Source: an archaeon
GTDB lineage: Archaea > Thermoproteota > Nitrososphaeria > Nitrososphaerales > Gagatemarchaeaceae
Direction: 5' to 3'
NCBI GenBank assembly: GCA_021851265.1
Contig: JAJZIG010000005.1
Coordinates: 1 to 38,333, forward strand
Length of the DNA stretch: 38,333 bases
The notes beneath the pieces were generated by a model, which saw nothing but the letters and a program-made list of their open reading frames with translations, made no database searches and was not told the DNA's origin. A program made the position numbers and the translations under genes. This document shows positions 25,038 to 33,708 of the stretch, piece after piece (the first letter of the stretch is position 1; the number at the start of each line of letters is the position of its first letter).

Positions 25038-26627
25038 TTGTCCGGGTTGGAAAGTGGGCGGACGCTGCTGGACATCGGGACGAAGGACGACGGCGCTTTC
25101 GCCGTGGATGCGAACGTCGTGGCCACAGGCAGGACCTGCGTCCTCGGGAGCAGCGGGAGCGGCAAGAGCTATGCCGTCGGGGTGATCTGCGAGGAGCTCT
25201 GCAGGCACGGCGTCCCTTTCGCCGTAGTTGACACCGAAGGAGAGCACACGGGCCTGAAGGAGAAGTTCGACGCCATCTGGGTCGGCGAAGAGAGAGGGAG
25301 CGACCTCTCTTGGGAGGGGCTCGACCTGGCGGACCTGGCGAGGCAAGCCCCAGACATCTCTCCGTTGATCCTCGACGTGTCTGACATCCAGGACGCGAAG
25401 GCGAAGGTGGCCGGCTTCATGGAGGGGCTGTACGAGACCCTCAACGAGAGGAGGACGCCTTACCTCGTGGTAGTGGAGGAGGCGGACAAGTTCGTCCCGC
25501 AGCTCGGGGAGCGCGTCCCGATATTCGCCGAGGCCGCCAGGAGGGGCAGGAAGAGGGGGTTGGGCCTGATGGTCTGCTCCCAGCGGCCGTCCCTCGTGGA
25601 CAAGAACGTGCTCAGCCAGTGCGGCAACCAGCTCATCGGGAAGCTCATAATCCAGAACGACCTCCAGTCGGTAGCTCAGTTCTTCCCCGGCAAGGGGGTG
25701 CCGCGCAGGCTCACGTCTCTGAAGACAGGCCAGTTCTTCGCCATGGGCGGGTTTTCGGCAGACCCGACTCTCGTCTCGGTCAAGAGCCGAGTCACCAGGC
25801 CGGGCGGGGTCACGCCGTCGCTGGCTTCTAGGGTGGTGAAGCAGTTCTCCAGGCCGAGCGGGAGTCCAGCCGCTCCCCCTGCTGAGGACGAGGCCGGCGA
25901 CGCCCCCGCCGCCGGCGGACTGCTCGGCCTCGAGCCCTCGATAAAGACCGACGACCTCCCCGTCCTGGTGAAGAGGGAGAGGAGCTTCGGAATCTTCGGG
26001 CCGAGGGAGACGGTCACAGAGGTCAACCTGTACTTCAGGACACTGGTCCAGCTCGGGGTCAGGCTCAGGCGCGGGCTGATCAAGCGCAGGTTCAGGACGG
26101 CCTACGTGCACCTGGACGGCGCGTCGGGGAAGCTCGTCTCGGTGGGCAAAGGGCTCGAGGTCACCGCCGGCTTCGAGAAGCTCCTAGGCCTTTCGACCCT
26201 GCAGGTCGAGATACTCAGGGAGCTGAGGCCTGACAGCGACACCAGCGTCATCGACGTGGCCAGCGTCCTCGGCGAATCCAAGGGGACCGTGTCGAGGGCC
26301 CTCGGCGCCCTGAACGCGAAGAGGCTGGTGAGGAGCTCGGAGGTGAGGAAGAAGAAGCTCTACAGGCGCCTCGTCGACCTCCCCCCTGTACCGTCAGGGG
26401 CCATCCCCCTCGATCTCGTCCCGGTCGACCAGACGAGGGTGAAGGTGGTTGGGCCGAGGGTCAAGGAGTCGGACGTCAGGGACGCGGTCAAGGGGCTCTG
26501 GGACGGCGCCGACGTCGACAGCTTTGACACCTTCCTCTATCCTGTGTTCAAGGTCGAACTGGTCGCCCGGAGGAAGCACAGGGAGGTCACCATCGACGGA
26601 CGGACCGGCAGAGAGCTGGTCTTCTAG
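25038..26627 (+). CDS. HerA/DUF87-family ATPase with C-terminal winged-helix domain
   Basis: The 529-residue protein starts at TTG 25038. It has a Walker A loop GSSGSGKS (Lys43), Walker B YLVVVEEAD (142-150) and the sensor segment LGLMVCSQRPS, as in HerA-type hexameric DNA translocases. A linker rich in Ala and Pro (about 280-300) leads to a domain with a winged helix (about 380-450: LSTLQVEILRELRP, SKGTVSRALGALNAKRLV), which may bind DNA. Classic HerA partners NurA, Mre11 and Rad50 are not next to it. It is a stand-alone relative whose DNA target is unknown. It follows a decayed transposon and precedes a CBS protein. Confidence 0.88.
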   Translation: MSGLESGRTLLDIGTKDDGAFAVDANVVATGRTCVLGSSGSGKSYAVGVICEELCRHGVPFAVVDTEGEHTGLKEKFDAIWVGEERGSDLSWEGLDLADLARQAPDISPLILDVSDIQDAKAKVAGFMEGLYETLNERRTPYLVVVEEADKFVPQLGERVPIFAEAARRGRKRGLGLMVCSQRPSLVDKNVLSQCGNQLIGKLIIQNDLQSVAQFFPGKGVPRRLTSLKTGQFFAMGGFSADPTLVSVKSRVTRPGGVTPSLASRVVKQFSRPSGSPAAPPAEDEAGDAPAAGGLLGLEPSIKTDDLPVLVKRERSFGIFGPRETVTEVNLYFRTLVQLGVRLRRGLIKRRFRTAYVHLDGASGKLVSVGKGLEVTAGFEKLLGLSTLQVEILRELRPDSDTSVIDVASVLGESKGTVSRALGALNAKRLVRSSEVRKKKLYRRLVDLPPVPSGAIPLDLVPVDQTRVKVVGPRVKESDVRDAVKGLWDGADVDSFDTFLYPVFKVELVARRKHREVTIDGRTGRELVF

Positions 26628-26732
26628 CCCGAGCGAGGAACTCCAAGGGATGCCTGCGGCCGGCGGATCAATGCGGCGCCCTTCCGTCAAGTCGCCAGCC
26701 CCGGCTTCTCAACGTTGGGAATTGTGCTCCCG

Positions 26733-26741
26733 GTTTAATAT
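26733..26741 (+). promoter_or_regulatory. TATA box of the CBS protein
   Basis: GTTTAATAT is centred about 28 nt before TTG 26765, which makes that TTG a probable leaderless start. Confidence 0.6.
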
Positions 26742-26764
26742 GGCGACGGAGACTTCAGAGGACG

Positions 26765-27580
26765 TTGCTGTCACAGAAGCACGACGGGCCCCTCGCGAAG
26801 GACTTCATGGGGAGAGGGGTCGTCACGGTCTATCAGGAGTCGAGGGTGGAGAAGGCCGTGCGCGCCATGGCCGAGCACGACATAGGCAGCGTCGTGGTCC
26901 TGGACAACCTCGGCCCCTGCGGCGTGTTTACCGAGAGGGACCTCCTGAGCAGGGTCCTGGCCAGGGGGAGGGAGCCGGAGACGACGGTGATATCCGAGGT
27001 TGCTTCGCCAAAGTTCCCGTCAATAGAGGCACCCCGGAGCCTCGCCGAGGCAGCCCGCGCGATGATAGCCAAGAAGAGCAGGCTCATGGTCTTCGATGGT
27101 GCCGACCTGGTGGGCATGGTGACCCCCACGGACCTGGTCAGGGTCATCAAGCGGATCGATTGGGACTTCTCGATACTGAAGGTCATATCCACCGATGTCG
27201 TCACCGCGACGCCGGAGACCCCGGTCGACGCGGTGGTCAAGACCATGGACGAGAGGAAGGTAGGGAGCGTCCTGCTCTCTGAAGACGGCCGATGGGACGG
27301 GATATTCACCGAGAGGGACCTGGTCAGGAGGGTGCTCGCTCAGAGGAAGAGGCTCGACACTCCCGTAGCGGAGGTCGCTACGCGCCCCCTCGTGACCGCG
27401 GAGCCAGGCATACTAGGAAGGGAAGCCGCCGGGGTGATGGCAGACCACAGATTCAAGCGCCTGCCGCTGTCTCTCGACGGAGAAGGCGTCGCGGTCGTGA
27501 CGGCCAGGGACATCGTGGAAGCCTTCGCCAACGCCAACAGGCCGAGGGCGCCGCGGGTCGACTGGGTCCAGTGGAACTGA
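26765..27580 (+). CDS. Protein with four CBS domains
   Basis: The 271-residue protein consists of four CBS motifs (about residues 10-65, 75-125, 135-190, 200-260), forming two Bateman modules. Each shows the GVFTERDLL / GMVTPTDLVRV / GIFTERDLVRR / AVVTARDIVEA pattern. Such modules bind adenosine nucleotides or similar ligands and sense energy state. There is no attached enzyme or membrane domain, so the output is unknown. TTG 26765 is chosen from the TATA spacing; an ATG at 26740 is out of frame. It has its own promoter, separate from the ATPase gene upstream. Confidence 0.92.
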   Translation: MLSQKHDGPLAKDFMGRGVVTVYQESRVEKAVRAMAEHDIGSVVVLDNLGPCGVFTERDLLSRVLARGREPETTVISEVASPKFPSIEAPRSLAEAARAMIAKKSRLMVFDGADLVGMVTPTDLVRVIKRIDWDFSILKVISTDVVTATPETPVDAVVKTMDERKVGSVLLSEDGRWDGIFTERDLVRRVLAQRKRLDTPVAEVATRPLVTAEPGILGREAAGVMADHRFKRLPLSLDGEGVAVVTARDIVEAFANANRPRAPRVDWVQWN

Positions 27581-27719
27581 GCAGCGCCCCCGGGCGGAGA
27601 TCGCGAGGGGCCTGCCCCAGGGCGGCGGGATTAGGGCGCGCAGATGGCGAGGACAGGCATCCCCTGTGGTCCTTCGGCGGACATCATAGGCCGGGATGGG
27701 TTTATAGGCGGTCGCGGGA

Positions 27720-27740
27720 TTAACAAACGTTAAATAAAAA
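27720..27740 (+). promoter_or_regulatory. hemA promoter with overlapping inverted repeat
   Basis: TTAAATAAAAA (27730-27740) lies 32 nt before TTG 27767. The inverted repeat TTAAC-AAAC-GTTAA (27720-27733) overlaps its upstream edge, where a bound repressor would block TBP. A second TATA-like GGTTTATAGG lies at 27699-27708. Control by heme or iron is a guess. Confidence 0.55.
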
Positions 27741-27766
27741 TTAGGGAGCCCGCCGCCCAGATTCCC

Positions 27767-29050
27767 TTGCCGAACGCTGGTCAACAGGGTATTTTGGGAC
27801 CCACCGCGCCGCCATCAGACGGCGGATCAACTCAGCCCCAGCTCCTTCTCGTAGGCACGTCCTACCAGACCTCCGGGGTGAGCTTCCGCGAAGCCCTGGC
27901 GAAGAGGGTCGAAGCTGGACGGCTCGACAGGACGCTGGCCGCGGCGGACGAGTCCGCGCTGCTCTCCACCTGCAACAGGTATGAGCTCTATCTGGTCTCG
28001 AAGGAGCCAGACGCAGCTTCGGCAGGACTTGTGTCGTACCTGCGGGGCCTTACCGGCCACGACCGCGTCGGGTCAGAGTTCTACCAGCTGAAGGGGCAAG
28101 AGGCAGTCAGGCACCTCTTCCGGGTCGCATCGGGGCTCGAGTCGGTGGTAGTCGGGGAGCCCCAGATATTGGCTCAGGTGAGGGCGGCAGGGGTAGAGTC
28201 GAGGGTCAAGGGGGAAGCCAAGGGCATCCTTTCCCCGCTGTTCGACCGTGCATACAGGGTCGGTAACCGCGTGAGGTCATCCTATGGGCTCGGGTCTGAC
28301 GAGGCTTCGCTCAGCGACCTGGCCATGGAGGCCATCGACAGGGTCCACCCAGAGAGGAAGGTCGTGATGCTTGTCGGGACGGGAAAGATGATCCGCCTAG
28401 CCGCCCGCAGGCTGAAGGGGAATGTGTCACGGCTGTACGTCGCTTCGAGGAGGAAGAGGTCCCCGGCGGGCCTGGAGTGGTGCAGGCTGGTCAGGTATGC
28501 TGACGTGAAGAGGCTCGCGAAGAGCTGCGACGTCCTCATCTCCGCCACTTCGGTGAAGAAGCCGATCATCACCTCCGCAGACCTGAAAGGACGCAAGCCG
28601 AAGACCGTGGTGGATCTGGGGATGCCGAGGAACGTCTCCGACGCCGTGAGGGGCCTGCCGAACGTGCGGCTGTTGGACCTGGACGACCTGGCCGCGATGG
28701 CCACCGCCCGGCGCCCGCCCGCAGGCCTCGCTGAGGCTGAAGTCGCGGTATCGAAAGAAGCGTCTGAGTTCTACTCTTGGCTGGTTCAGACGCGGCTGTC
28801 AACGACCGTGGCAGACATCTACTCCTGGGCCGAGGGTGTGAGGGAGGAGGAGCTCAGGAGGGCGGTCAGCAGGCTGGGACCGGCCTCCGCCAGGGACAAG
28901 AGGATCGTGGAGGCCATGGGCCGCAGGATCGTGAGCAAGCTCATTGCGAGGCCGGTCGGGTTCGCTCGGAAGAAGCACCCAGGCCTGTCCGAAGAGGAGA
29001 AGCTCGGCCTTCTGAGGGCGGTGTTCGGGGGTGACTCAGGTGAGGGATAG
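27767..29050 (+). CDS. hemA: Glutamyl-tRNA reductase
   Basis: HemA reduces glutamyl-tRNA to glutamate-1-semialdehyde, the first step of the C5 route to heme. The 427 residues include the catalytic Cys69 in LLSTCNRYELY, the GEPQILAQVR motif, the NADPH domain (MLVGTGKMIRLAARRL) and the C-terminal dimerisation helices. The N-terminus has about 25 extra, low-complexity residues before LLLVGTSYQT because the leaderless TTG 27767 is the only start at the right spacing; a later start would also make a functional enzyme. It opens an eight-gene heme operon and overlaps hemC by 11 bp. Confidence 0.95.
   Translation: MPNAGQQGILGPTAPPSDGGSTQPQLLLVGTSYQTSGVSFREALAKRVEAGRLDRTLAAADESALLSTCNRYELYLVSKEPDAASAGLVSYLRGLTGHDRVGSEFYQLKGQEAVRHLFRVASGLESVVVGEPQILAQVRAAGVESRVKGEAKGILSPLFDRAYRVGNRVRSSYGLGSDEASLSDLAMEAIDRVHPERKVVMLVGTGKMIRLAARRLKGNVSRLYVASRRKRSPAGLEWCRLVRYADVKRLAKSCDVLISATSVKKPIITSADLKGRKPKTVVDLGMPRNVSDAVRGLPNVRLLDLDDLAAMATARRPPAGLAEAEVAVSKEASEFYSWLVQTRLSTTVADIYSWAEGVREEELRRAVSRLGPASARDKRIVEAMGRRIVSKLIARPVGFARKKHPGLSEEEKLGLLRAVFGGDSGEG
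29027..29034 (+). promoter_or_regulatory. Ribosome binding site deciding the hemC start
   Basis: GGGGGTGA, close to the archaeal consensus GGAGGTGA, lies 5 nt before GTG 29040. This favours 29040 over the GTG at 29031. Confidence 0.5.
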
Positions 29051-29957
29051 GGTGCTCGTGGGGACGCGCGGGAGCGCGCTCGCCCTCGCCCAGACAAGGC
29101 TTGTGGTGGACCTCCTCCACGGGAAGACAGAGGCCGAGCTGGTGATGGTGCCGCTGAAGACCTCTGGGGACGCCCTCCCCCACGAGAGGCTCGTGACCGA
29201 CGGGAAGACGGCGTTCACAGGGGATATAGACAGAGAGCTGGCAGAAGGCCGCATAGACATCGCGGTGCACAGCATGAAGGACCTCCCTCTGCTCACTGAC
29301 GAACGGCTGGTCATCGGCGCCACCCCGAAGAGGGGCGACCCCAGGGACGCGCTGGTGTCACCCTCAGGCGCTACCCTGGGCCGGCTGAGGAAAGGCGCGC
29401 GCATAGGGACCTCGAGCGTCAGGAGGATGTCTCAGCTTCTTGCGCTCAGGGGGGACATCGAAGTCGTCGAACTGCGGGGGAACGTCGACACCAGGCTGAG
29501 GAAAATCGAGGAGCGGGGGCTCGACGGCGCGGTGCTGGCTGCGGCCGGGCTCCATCGGCTGGGCCTCGGCTCGAGGATAACCCAGGCCTTCGGCGTCGAG
29601 GAGGTCGTCCCCGCGGTCTGCCAGGGGACACTGGCTGTCGAGGCAAGGGCGGGGGACAGCGATGTCCTGGCGATGCTGGAGGCGATCGACGACCCTGACA
29701 CCAGGGCGTCCAGCGAGTGCGAAAGGGCGTTCTCGGAAGAGCTAGGAGGGGACTGCGACGTCCCTTTGGGAGCGTACGCTACGGTCGCCCCGGGCAGGAT
29801 GGTCGCCATCGGCCTCGTGGCCGATCCGCTAGGGAAGAGGTCGGCCAGGGCCGAGGTCGAAGGGGACGGAAGGAACCCGAAGGCCCTGGGGAGGGAGCTG
29901 GCAAGGAAGGTCAAGGAGAGAGGCGGGGCGAAGATCATGGAGGGGATTGCAGGTTGA
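29040..29957 (+). CDS. hemC: Porphobilinogen deaminase (hydroxymethylbilane synthase)
   Basis: HemC joins four porphobilinogens into hydroxymethylbilane. The 305 residues begin with VLVGTRGSALALAQ; HSMKDLP and the Arg-rich IGTSSVRR segment bind the growing chain, and the Cys in GGDCDVPLG (near 239) carries the dipyrromethane cofactor. It overlaps the end of hemA and is followed by hemD, whose start overlaps its stop. GTG 29040 is preferred for its ribosome binding site; 29031 would add three residues. Confidence 0.96.
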   Translation: MRDRVLVGTRGSALALAQTRLVVDLLHGKTEAELVMVPLKTSGDALPHERLVTDGKTAFTGDIDRELAEGRIDIAVHSMKDLPLLTDERLVIGATPKRGDPRDALVSPSGATLGRLRKGARIGTSSVRRMSQLLALRGDIEVVELRGNVDTRLRKIEERGLDGAVLAAAGLHRLGLGSRITQAFGVEEVVPAVCQGTLAVEARAGDSDVLAMLEAIDDPDTRASSECERAFSEELGGDCDVPLGAYATVAPGRMVAIGLVADPLGKRSARAEVEGDGRNPKALGRELARKVKERGGAKIMEGIAG

Positions 29958-30709
29958 CCTCCCAGCACGCGGTGCACAGAGTGGTCGTGGCGCGGTCCAG
30001 GGAGGGGAACGAAGAGCTGCAGGCCATGCTCGCCGCGTCAGGGGTCGAAGCGGCCGGGGTGGAGACGGTCAGGTTCGAGGCGCCCGAAGACTGGTCAGCC
30101 GTGGACAAGGCGCTAGCCGGGGTCGGGGACTTCGACTGGGTGGTCCTGACGTCACCGAGGGCCGTGGCTGTCCTGGGGGAGCGGCTCAGGAAGTCTGGCG
30201 GGAGAGGGGCCCTCCCGAAGTTCGCCGCTGTGGGGCCGAGGACCGCAGCTGGGCTCAGGGACTTCGGGCTCGAGGCGAGCTTTGTCCCCGACAGGTTCCT
30301 CACCGCTCAGCTGGGCGAGACGCTCCCCTTAGGCCGGGGGAACAGGGTCCTCCTGTTCAGGGCGGACATCGGGGACAAGGCGCTGACGAAAACCCTGGAA
30401 GACAGGGGGTTCGAGGTCTCCGAGGTGGCGGCATACCGGACTCTGCCCGAAGGAGGGGAGCTGGACCCCGCCGCCGTCGAGGGGGCAGACCTTGTTGCGT
30501 TCGCGAGCCCTTCTGAAGTCAGGGGGTTCGAGTCGCGGCTCGGTCCCGACAGGATGGGCAGTGTCACAGGGAGGGCGACGGCTGTGTGCATCGGGCCCGT
30601 GACGGCGTCGGCCGCCAGGAGTGCAGGGTTCGGGTCGGTGGTGTTCCCGGGGCGACACACGATTGACGCCCTGGCAGCGAAGATAGTGGAGCTGGCGACC
30701 CATGTCTGA
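29954..30709 (+). CDS. hemD: Uroporphyrinogen-III synthase
   Basis: HemD closes hydroxymethylbilane to uroporphyrinogen III, inverting ring D. The sequence of 251 residues shows the weakly conserved two-domain pattern: VVVARSREGNEELQAML at the start, VLTSPRAVAVLGERL, then AVGPRTAAGLRDFG, and LVAFASPSEVRGFE with CIGPVTASAARSAGF at the end. The start TTG overlaps the hemC stop (TTGA), and the stop overlaps the hemB start by 8 bp. The context between hemC and hemB makes the call firm although the family is divergent. Confidence 0.94.
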   Translation: MTSQHAVHRVVVARSREGNEELQAMLAASGVEAAGVETVRFEAPEDWSAVDKALAGVGDFDWVVLTSPRAVAVLGERLRKSGGRGALPKFAAVGPRTAAGLRDFGLEASFVPDRFLTAQLGETLPLGRGNRVLLFRADIGDKALTKTLEDRGFEVSEVAAYRTLPEGGELDPAAVEGADLVAFASPSEVRGFESRLGPDRMGSVTGRATAVCIGPVTASAARSAGFGSVVFPGRHTIDALAAKIVELATHV

Positions 30710-31697
30710 CGAACCGAGGGTCAGGCCGGAGCGAAGGGGGAGGAGGCTCAGGAGGACCGAGCCCATGCGGAGGATGCTCGACGAGACGAGGCTCCACAAG
30801 GACATGTTCGTTGCCCCCGTGTTCGTGGTCGAAGGCGAGGGTAGGGCCGAAGAGATTGACGGCATGCCTGGGGTCTTGAGGTACTCGGTGGACCGGCTGC
30901 CGACCTACTTCGAGAGGCTCGTCAGGGCAGGGATCCGGAGCGTGCTGCTCTTCGGGGTGCCAGGCCACAAAGACGACCAGGGGACGGGGGCCTACGCCAG
31001 GGACGGCATCGTTCCCAGGGCGATGTCATCCATCAGACAGTCGTTCCCCGAGCTGGTTGTGATGGCGGACGTCTGCCTCTGCGAGTACACCTCGCATGGC
31101 CACTGCGGGGTGCTGCGCGGCCGGGAGGTCGACAACGACGGGACCCTCCCCCTCCTCTCCAGGGCAGCCGTGGAGTACGCCCGGTCTGGGGCGGACGTCG
31201 TCGCCCCCAGCGCCATGATGGACGGACAGGTGCTAGCCATCCGGAGGGCCCTCGATGAGGCCGGCTTTGACGACGCCGTGGTGATGGGCTATTCGGCCAA
31301 GCACGCCTCGGCTTTCTACGGGCCATTCAGGAACGCGGCCGGTTCTGCCCCGTCGTTCGGGGACAGGCGCGGGTACCAGATGCAGCCCGGGAACAGGCGA
31401 GAGGCGCTCAGAGAGGTGGAGGAGGACATCAGGGAAGGTGCAGACATCGTGATGGTGAAGCCAGCGCTGGCATATCTGGACGTGATCTCTGAGGCGAGAC
31501 GAAGGTTCGAAGTCCCTCTGGCAGCCTACAACGTGAGCGGCGAGTATTCGATGCTGAAGGCCGCCGCTCTGAACGGGTGGCTGGACGAGAAATCCGCGGC
31601 CCGCGAAGTGCTCACCGGCATCAGGAGAGCGGGCGCAGACCTGATCATCACATACTTCGCCGAGCAGGCAGCAGGGTGGATCAAGGAGGGATGGTGA
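30702..31697 (+). CDS. hemB: Porphobilinogen synthase (delta-aminolevulinate dehydratase), zinc type
   Basis: HemB joins two 5-aminolevulinate molecules into porphobilinogen. The 331 residues carry the two active-site lysines, in YSAKHASAFYGPFR and in VMVKPALAYLD. The cysteine-rich metal loop DVCLCEYTSHGHCG marks the zinc-dependent type. The end of the gene overlaps the hemQ start region, where AAGGAGGG (31683-31690) serves as ribosome binding site. Confidence 0.97.
   Translation: MSDEPRVRPERRGRRLRRTEPMRRMLDETRLHKDMFVAPVFVVEGEGRAEEIDGMPGVLRYSVDRLPTYFERLVRAGIRSVLLFGVPGHKDDQGTGAYARDGIVPRAMSSIRQSFPELVVMADVCLCEYTSHGHCGVLRGREVDNDGTLPLLSRAAVEYARSGADVVAPSAMMDGQVLAIRRALDEAGFDDAVVMGYSAKHASAFYGPFRNAAGSAPSFGDRRGYQMQPGNRREALREVEEDIREGADIVMVKPALAYLDVISEARRRFEVPLAAYNVSGEYSMLKAAALNGWLDEKSAAREVLTGIRRAGADLIITYFAEQAAGWIKEGW
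31683..31690 (+). promoter_or_regulatory. Ribosome binding site deciding the hemQ start
   Basis: AAGGAGGG abuts ATG 31691 but sits 6 nt before ATG 31697, so 31697 is the better start. Confidence 0.6.
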
Positions 31698-32413
31698 TGC
31701 AGGAAGCATCGGCACATCAAGAACTTGAGGCCGGTTCGCGGAAGGTGATGAGGTACGTCTTCTTCAAGGCGGTCAGGGAGTGGAGGTCTCTCGCGGAGGA
31801 CGAGAAGAAAGCCGGCGCCGACGAGTTCCTCGCTGTCCTGGACAAGTACTCGAAGACGCTGGACCTCAGATGCTACAGCCTGGTCGGGACCAGGGCGGAC
31901 GCCGACTTCATGATCTGGGTCGTGGCCCAGGACCTGGGCTCGGTGCAGGACCTTGCCTCGGAGCTCCTTGCCACCGGGCTCGGCAGGCGGCTAGACGTCG
32001 CCTACTCCTTCCTCGCAATGACAAGGAAGTCGAAGTACCTCGGCTCGCACAGGCACCCCGGGCAGGAAGGAGCTGAAGACGAGCCCCGGCGGAACGCGAA
32101 GTACGCCTTCGTCTATCCTCTGGTGAAGAAGAGGGAGTGGTACAAGGTCCCCTTCGCCGAGAGGCAGAGGATAATGGCAGAGCACTTCAGGATCGGACAC
32201 AAGTACCCTGCGATCAAGATCAACACGGGCTACTCCTTCGGCCTCGACGACCAGGAGTTCGTCCTCGCGTTCGAGGGGGACGACCCGGGGGAGTTCCTGG
32301 ACCTTGTCGAAGAGCTGAGGTCGTCGGACGCGAGCAAGTACACCGAACGGGAGACGCCCATCTTCACCTGCGCCTCGGTCGACCCGGCGACAATGATCAG
32401 GCTCCTGGGGTAG
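31697..32413 (+). CDS. hemQ: Coproheme decarboxylase / chlorite dismutase-family protein
   Basis: The 238-residue protein matches the HemQ (ChdC) branch of the chlorite dismutase family. In the coproporphyrin-dependent route it turns coproheme into protoheme using peroxide. Residues known to matter in bacterial ChdC have counterparts: Tyr140 in FVYPLVKK (the radical tyrosine of the YPMSK motif), Lys144, and His163 in MAEHFRIGHKY as the heme ligand. The family signature FGLDDQEFVLAFEGDDP follows. The Arg of true chlorite dismutases is not apparent. It lies between hemB and hemL with overlapping codons, so it belongs to the heme operon. Confidence 0.93.
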   Translation: MQEASAHQELEAGSRKVMRYVFFKAVREWRSLAEDEKKAGADEFLAVLDKYSKTLDLRCYSLVGTRADADFMIWVVAQDLGSVQDLASELLATGLGRRLDVAYSFLAMTRKSKYLGSHRHPGQEGAEDEPRRNAKYAFVYPLVKKREWYKVPFAERQRIMAEHFRIGHKYPAIKINTGYSFGLDDQEFVLAFEGDDPGEFLDLVEELRSSDASKYTERETPIFTCASVDPATMIRLLG

Positions 32414-32415
32414 TG

Positions 32416-33708
32416 GTGCCAGTGAAGGACAGGAAATCGGCGGCCCTCTACGAGAGGGCTTCGAAGGTCATGGTCGGAGGCGTGTCGAGCCCTGTCAGGG
32501 CGTTCAAGTCGGTGGGCGGGACGCCGAAGTTCATCCGCAGAGGGAAGGGCTCCAGCATGTGGGACGCGGACGGCAACAGGTACGTCGACTACGTCTGCTC
32601 CTGGGGGGCGCTGATCCACGGCCACGCGAACCCCGCCGTGTCGGCGTCCGCCCGCGCCGCCATGTCTTCGGGGACCAGCTTCGGGGCGCCCACGGAGACA
32701 GAGGTGCGCCTCGCGGAAAGGGTCCGAAGGTCCATGCCGTCGATCGAGAAGGTCCGCTTCGTGAACTCCGGGACCGAAGCCACCATGTCGGCCCTCCGCG
32801 TAGCCAGGGGACACACCGGGAGGAGCATCCTGGTGAAGTTCGAAGGATGCTACCACGGGCACGCAGACCCGTTCCTCACCAAGGCAGGCTCCGGGATGGC
32901 CACCCTGGACATCCCCGTCTCTGCGGGGGTGACCGCGGGCTCCGTGGGCGACACCGTGACCCTCCCCTTCAACGACATCGAAGCCGTCGAATCGGAGTTC
33001 AGGAAAGAGGGAGACAAGATAGCCGCGGCCATAGTCGAACCCGTCGGCGGCAACATGGGCGTCGTCCTCCCGGCGGACGGCTTCCTCCCCGCGCTGCGGA
33101 AGGCATGCACGGACAGCGGCGCCCTCCTCCTCTTCGACGAGGTAATCACAGGGTTCAGGGTCGGGCCCGGAGGGGCCCAGGGACTGCTGGGGGTCGAGCC
33201 GGACCTCACCACCCTTGGGAAGGTCATCGGCGGAGGCTTCCCGGTGGGGGCCTACGGCGGCAGGGGCGAAGTCATGGCCGAGGTCGCGCCCGAGGGCCCG
33301 GTGTACCAGGCAGGGACCCTTTCAGGCAGCCCCGTCGCCATGGCCGCGGGGCTGCGCGCCCTGGAGCTCCTCACGAAGGGAGGCTATCGGAGGCTGGAGG
33401 AGGCGTCGGCGGCCCTCCAGGAAGGGATCGAGTCCGGCGCAGAGAAAGCAGGGGTAGCGCTGACGACGAACAGGATGGGGTCGATGCTCGGCGAGTTCTT
33501 TTGCGAGGGGCCGGTCGTGGACTTCACCACCGCCAGCAAGACTGACACCGGCGCCTACGGCAGGTACTTCTGGGAGATGCTCGGCTCCGGGGTCTATCTC
33601 CCTCCGTCGGCCTTCGAGACGGCGTTCGTCTCGCTGGCTCACTCGGACGCGGACGTAGAAAGGACGGTCAGCGCCGCAGGGAAGGCGTTCAGAGCGGTGA
33701 AGAAGTGA
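32416..33708 (+). CDS. hemL: Glutamate-1-semialdehyde 2,1-aminomutase
   Basis: HemL makes 5-aminolevulinate from glutamate-1-semialdehyde with pyridoxal phosphate. The 430 residues include the N-terminal GGVSSPVRAF motif, the cofactor-binding FDEVITGFR segment and the active lysine in TLGKVIGGGFPVGAYGG. GTG 32416 is two bases after the hemQ stop; GTG 32413 and 32422 are alternatives. The stop codon abuts the hemE start. In many genomes hemL lies next to hemB, and here hemQ is set between them. Confidence 0.96.
   Translation: MPVKDRKSAALYERASKVMVGGVSSPVRAFKSVGGTPKFIRRGKGSSMWDADGNRYVDYVCSWGALIHGHANPAVSASARAAMSSGTSFGAPTETEVRLAERVRRSMPSIEKVRFVNSGTEATMSALRVARGHTGRSILVKFEGCYHGHADPFLTKAGSGMATLDIPVSAGVTAGSVGDTVTLPFNDIEAVESEFRKEGDKIAAAIVEPVGGNMGVVLPADGFLPALRKACTDSGALLLFDEVITGFRVGPGGAQGLLGVEPDLTTLGKVIGGGFPVGAYGGRGEVMAEVAPEGPVYQAGTLSGSPVAMAAGLRALELLTKGGYRRLEEASAALQEGIESGAEKAGVALTTNRMGSMLGEFFCEGPVVDFTTASKTDTGAYGRYFWEMLGSGVYLPPSAFETAFVSLAHSDADVERTVSAAGKAFRAVKK

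Noticed and set aside
25005-26111. Minus-strand frame of 368 residues opposite the HerA-like ATPase
   Set aside because: No recognisable domain and composition of an antisense shadow; Walker motifs are on the plus strand.
26740-26765. ATG 26740 as start of the CBS protein
   Set aside because: It is out of frame with the CBS domains and lies within the TATA box.
31697-32413. True chlorite dismutase
   Set aside because: It lies within the heme operon and carries the Tyr and Lys of coproheme decarboxylases; the distal Arg context of chlorite dismutases is not apparent.
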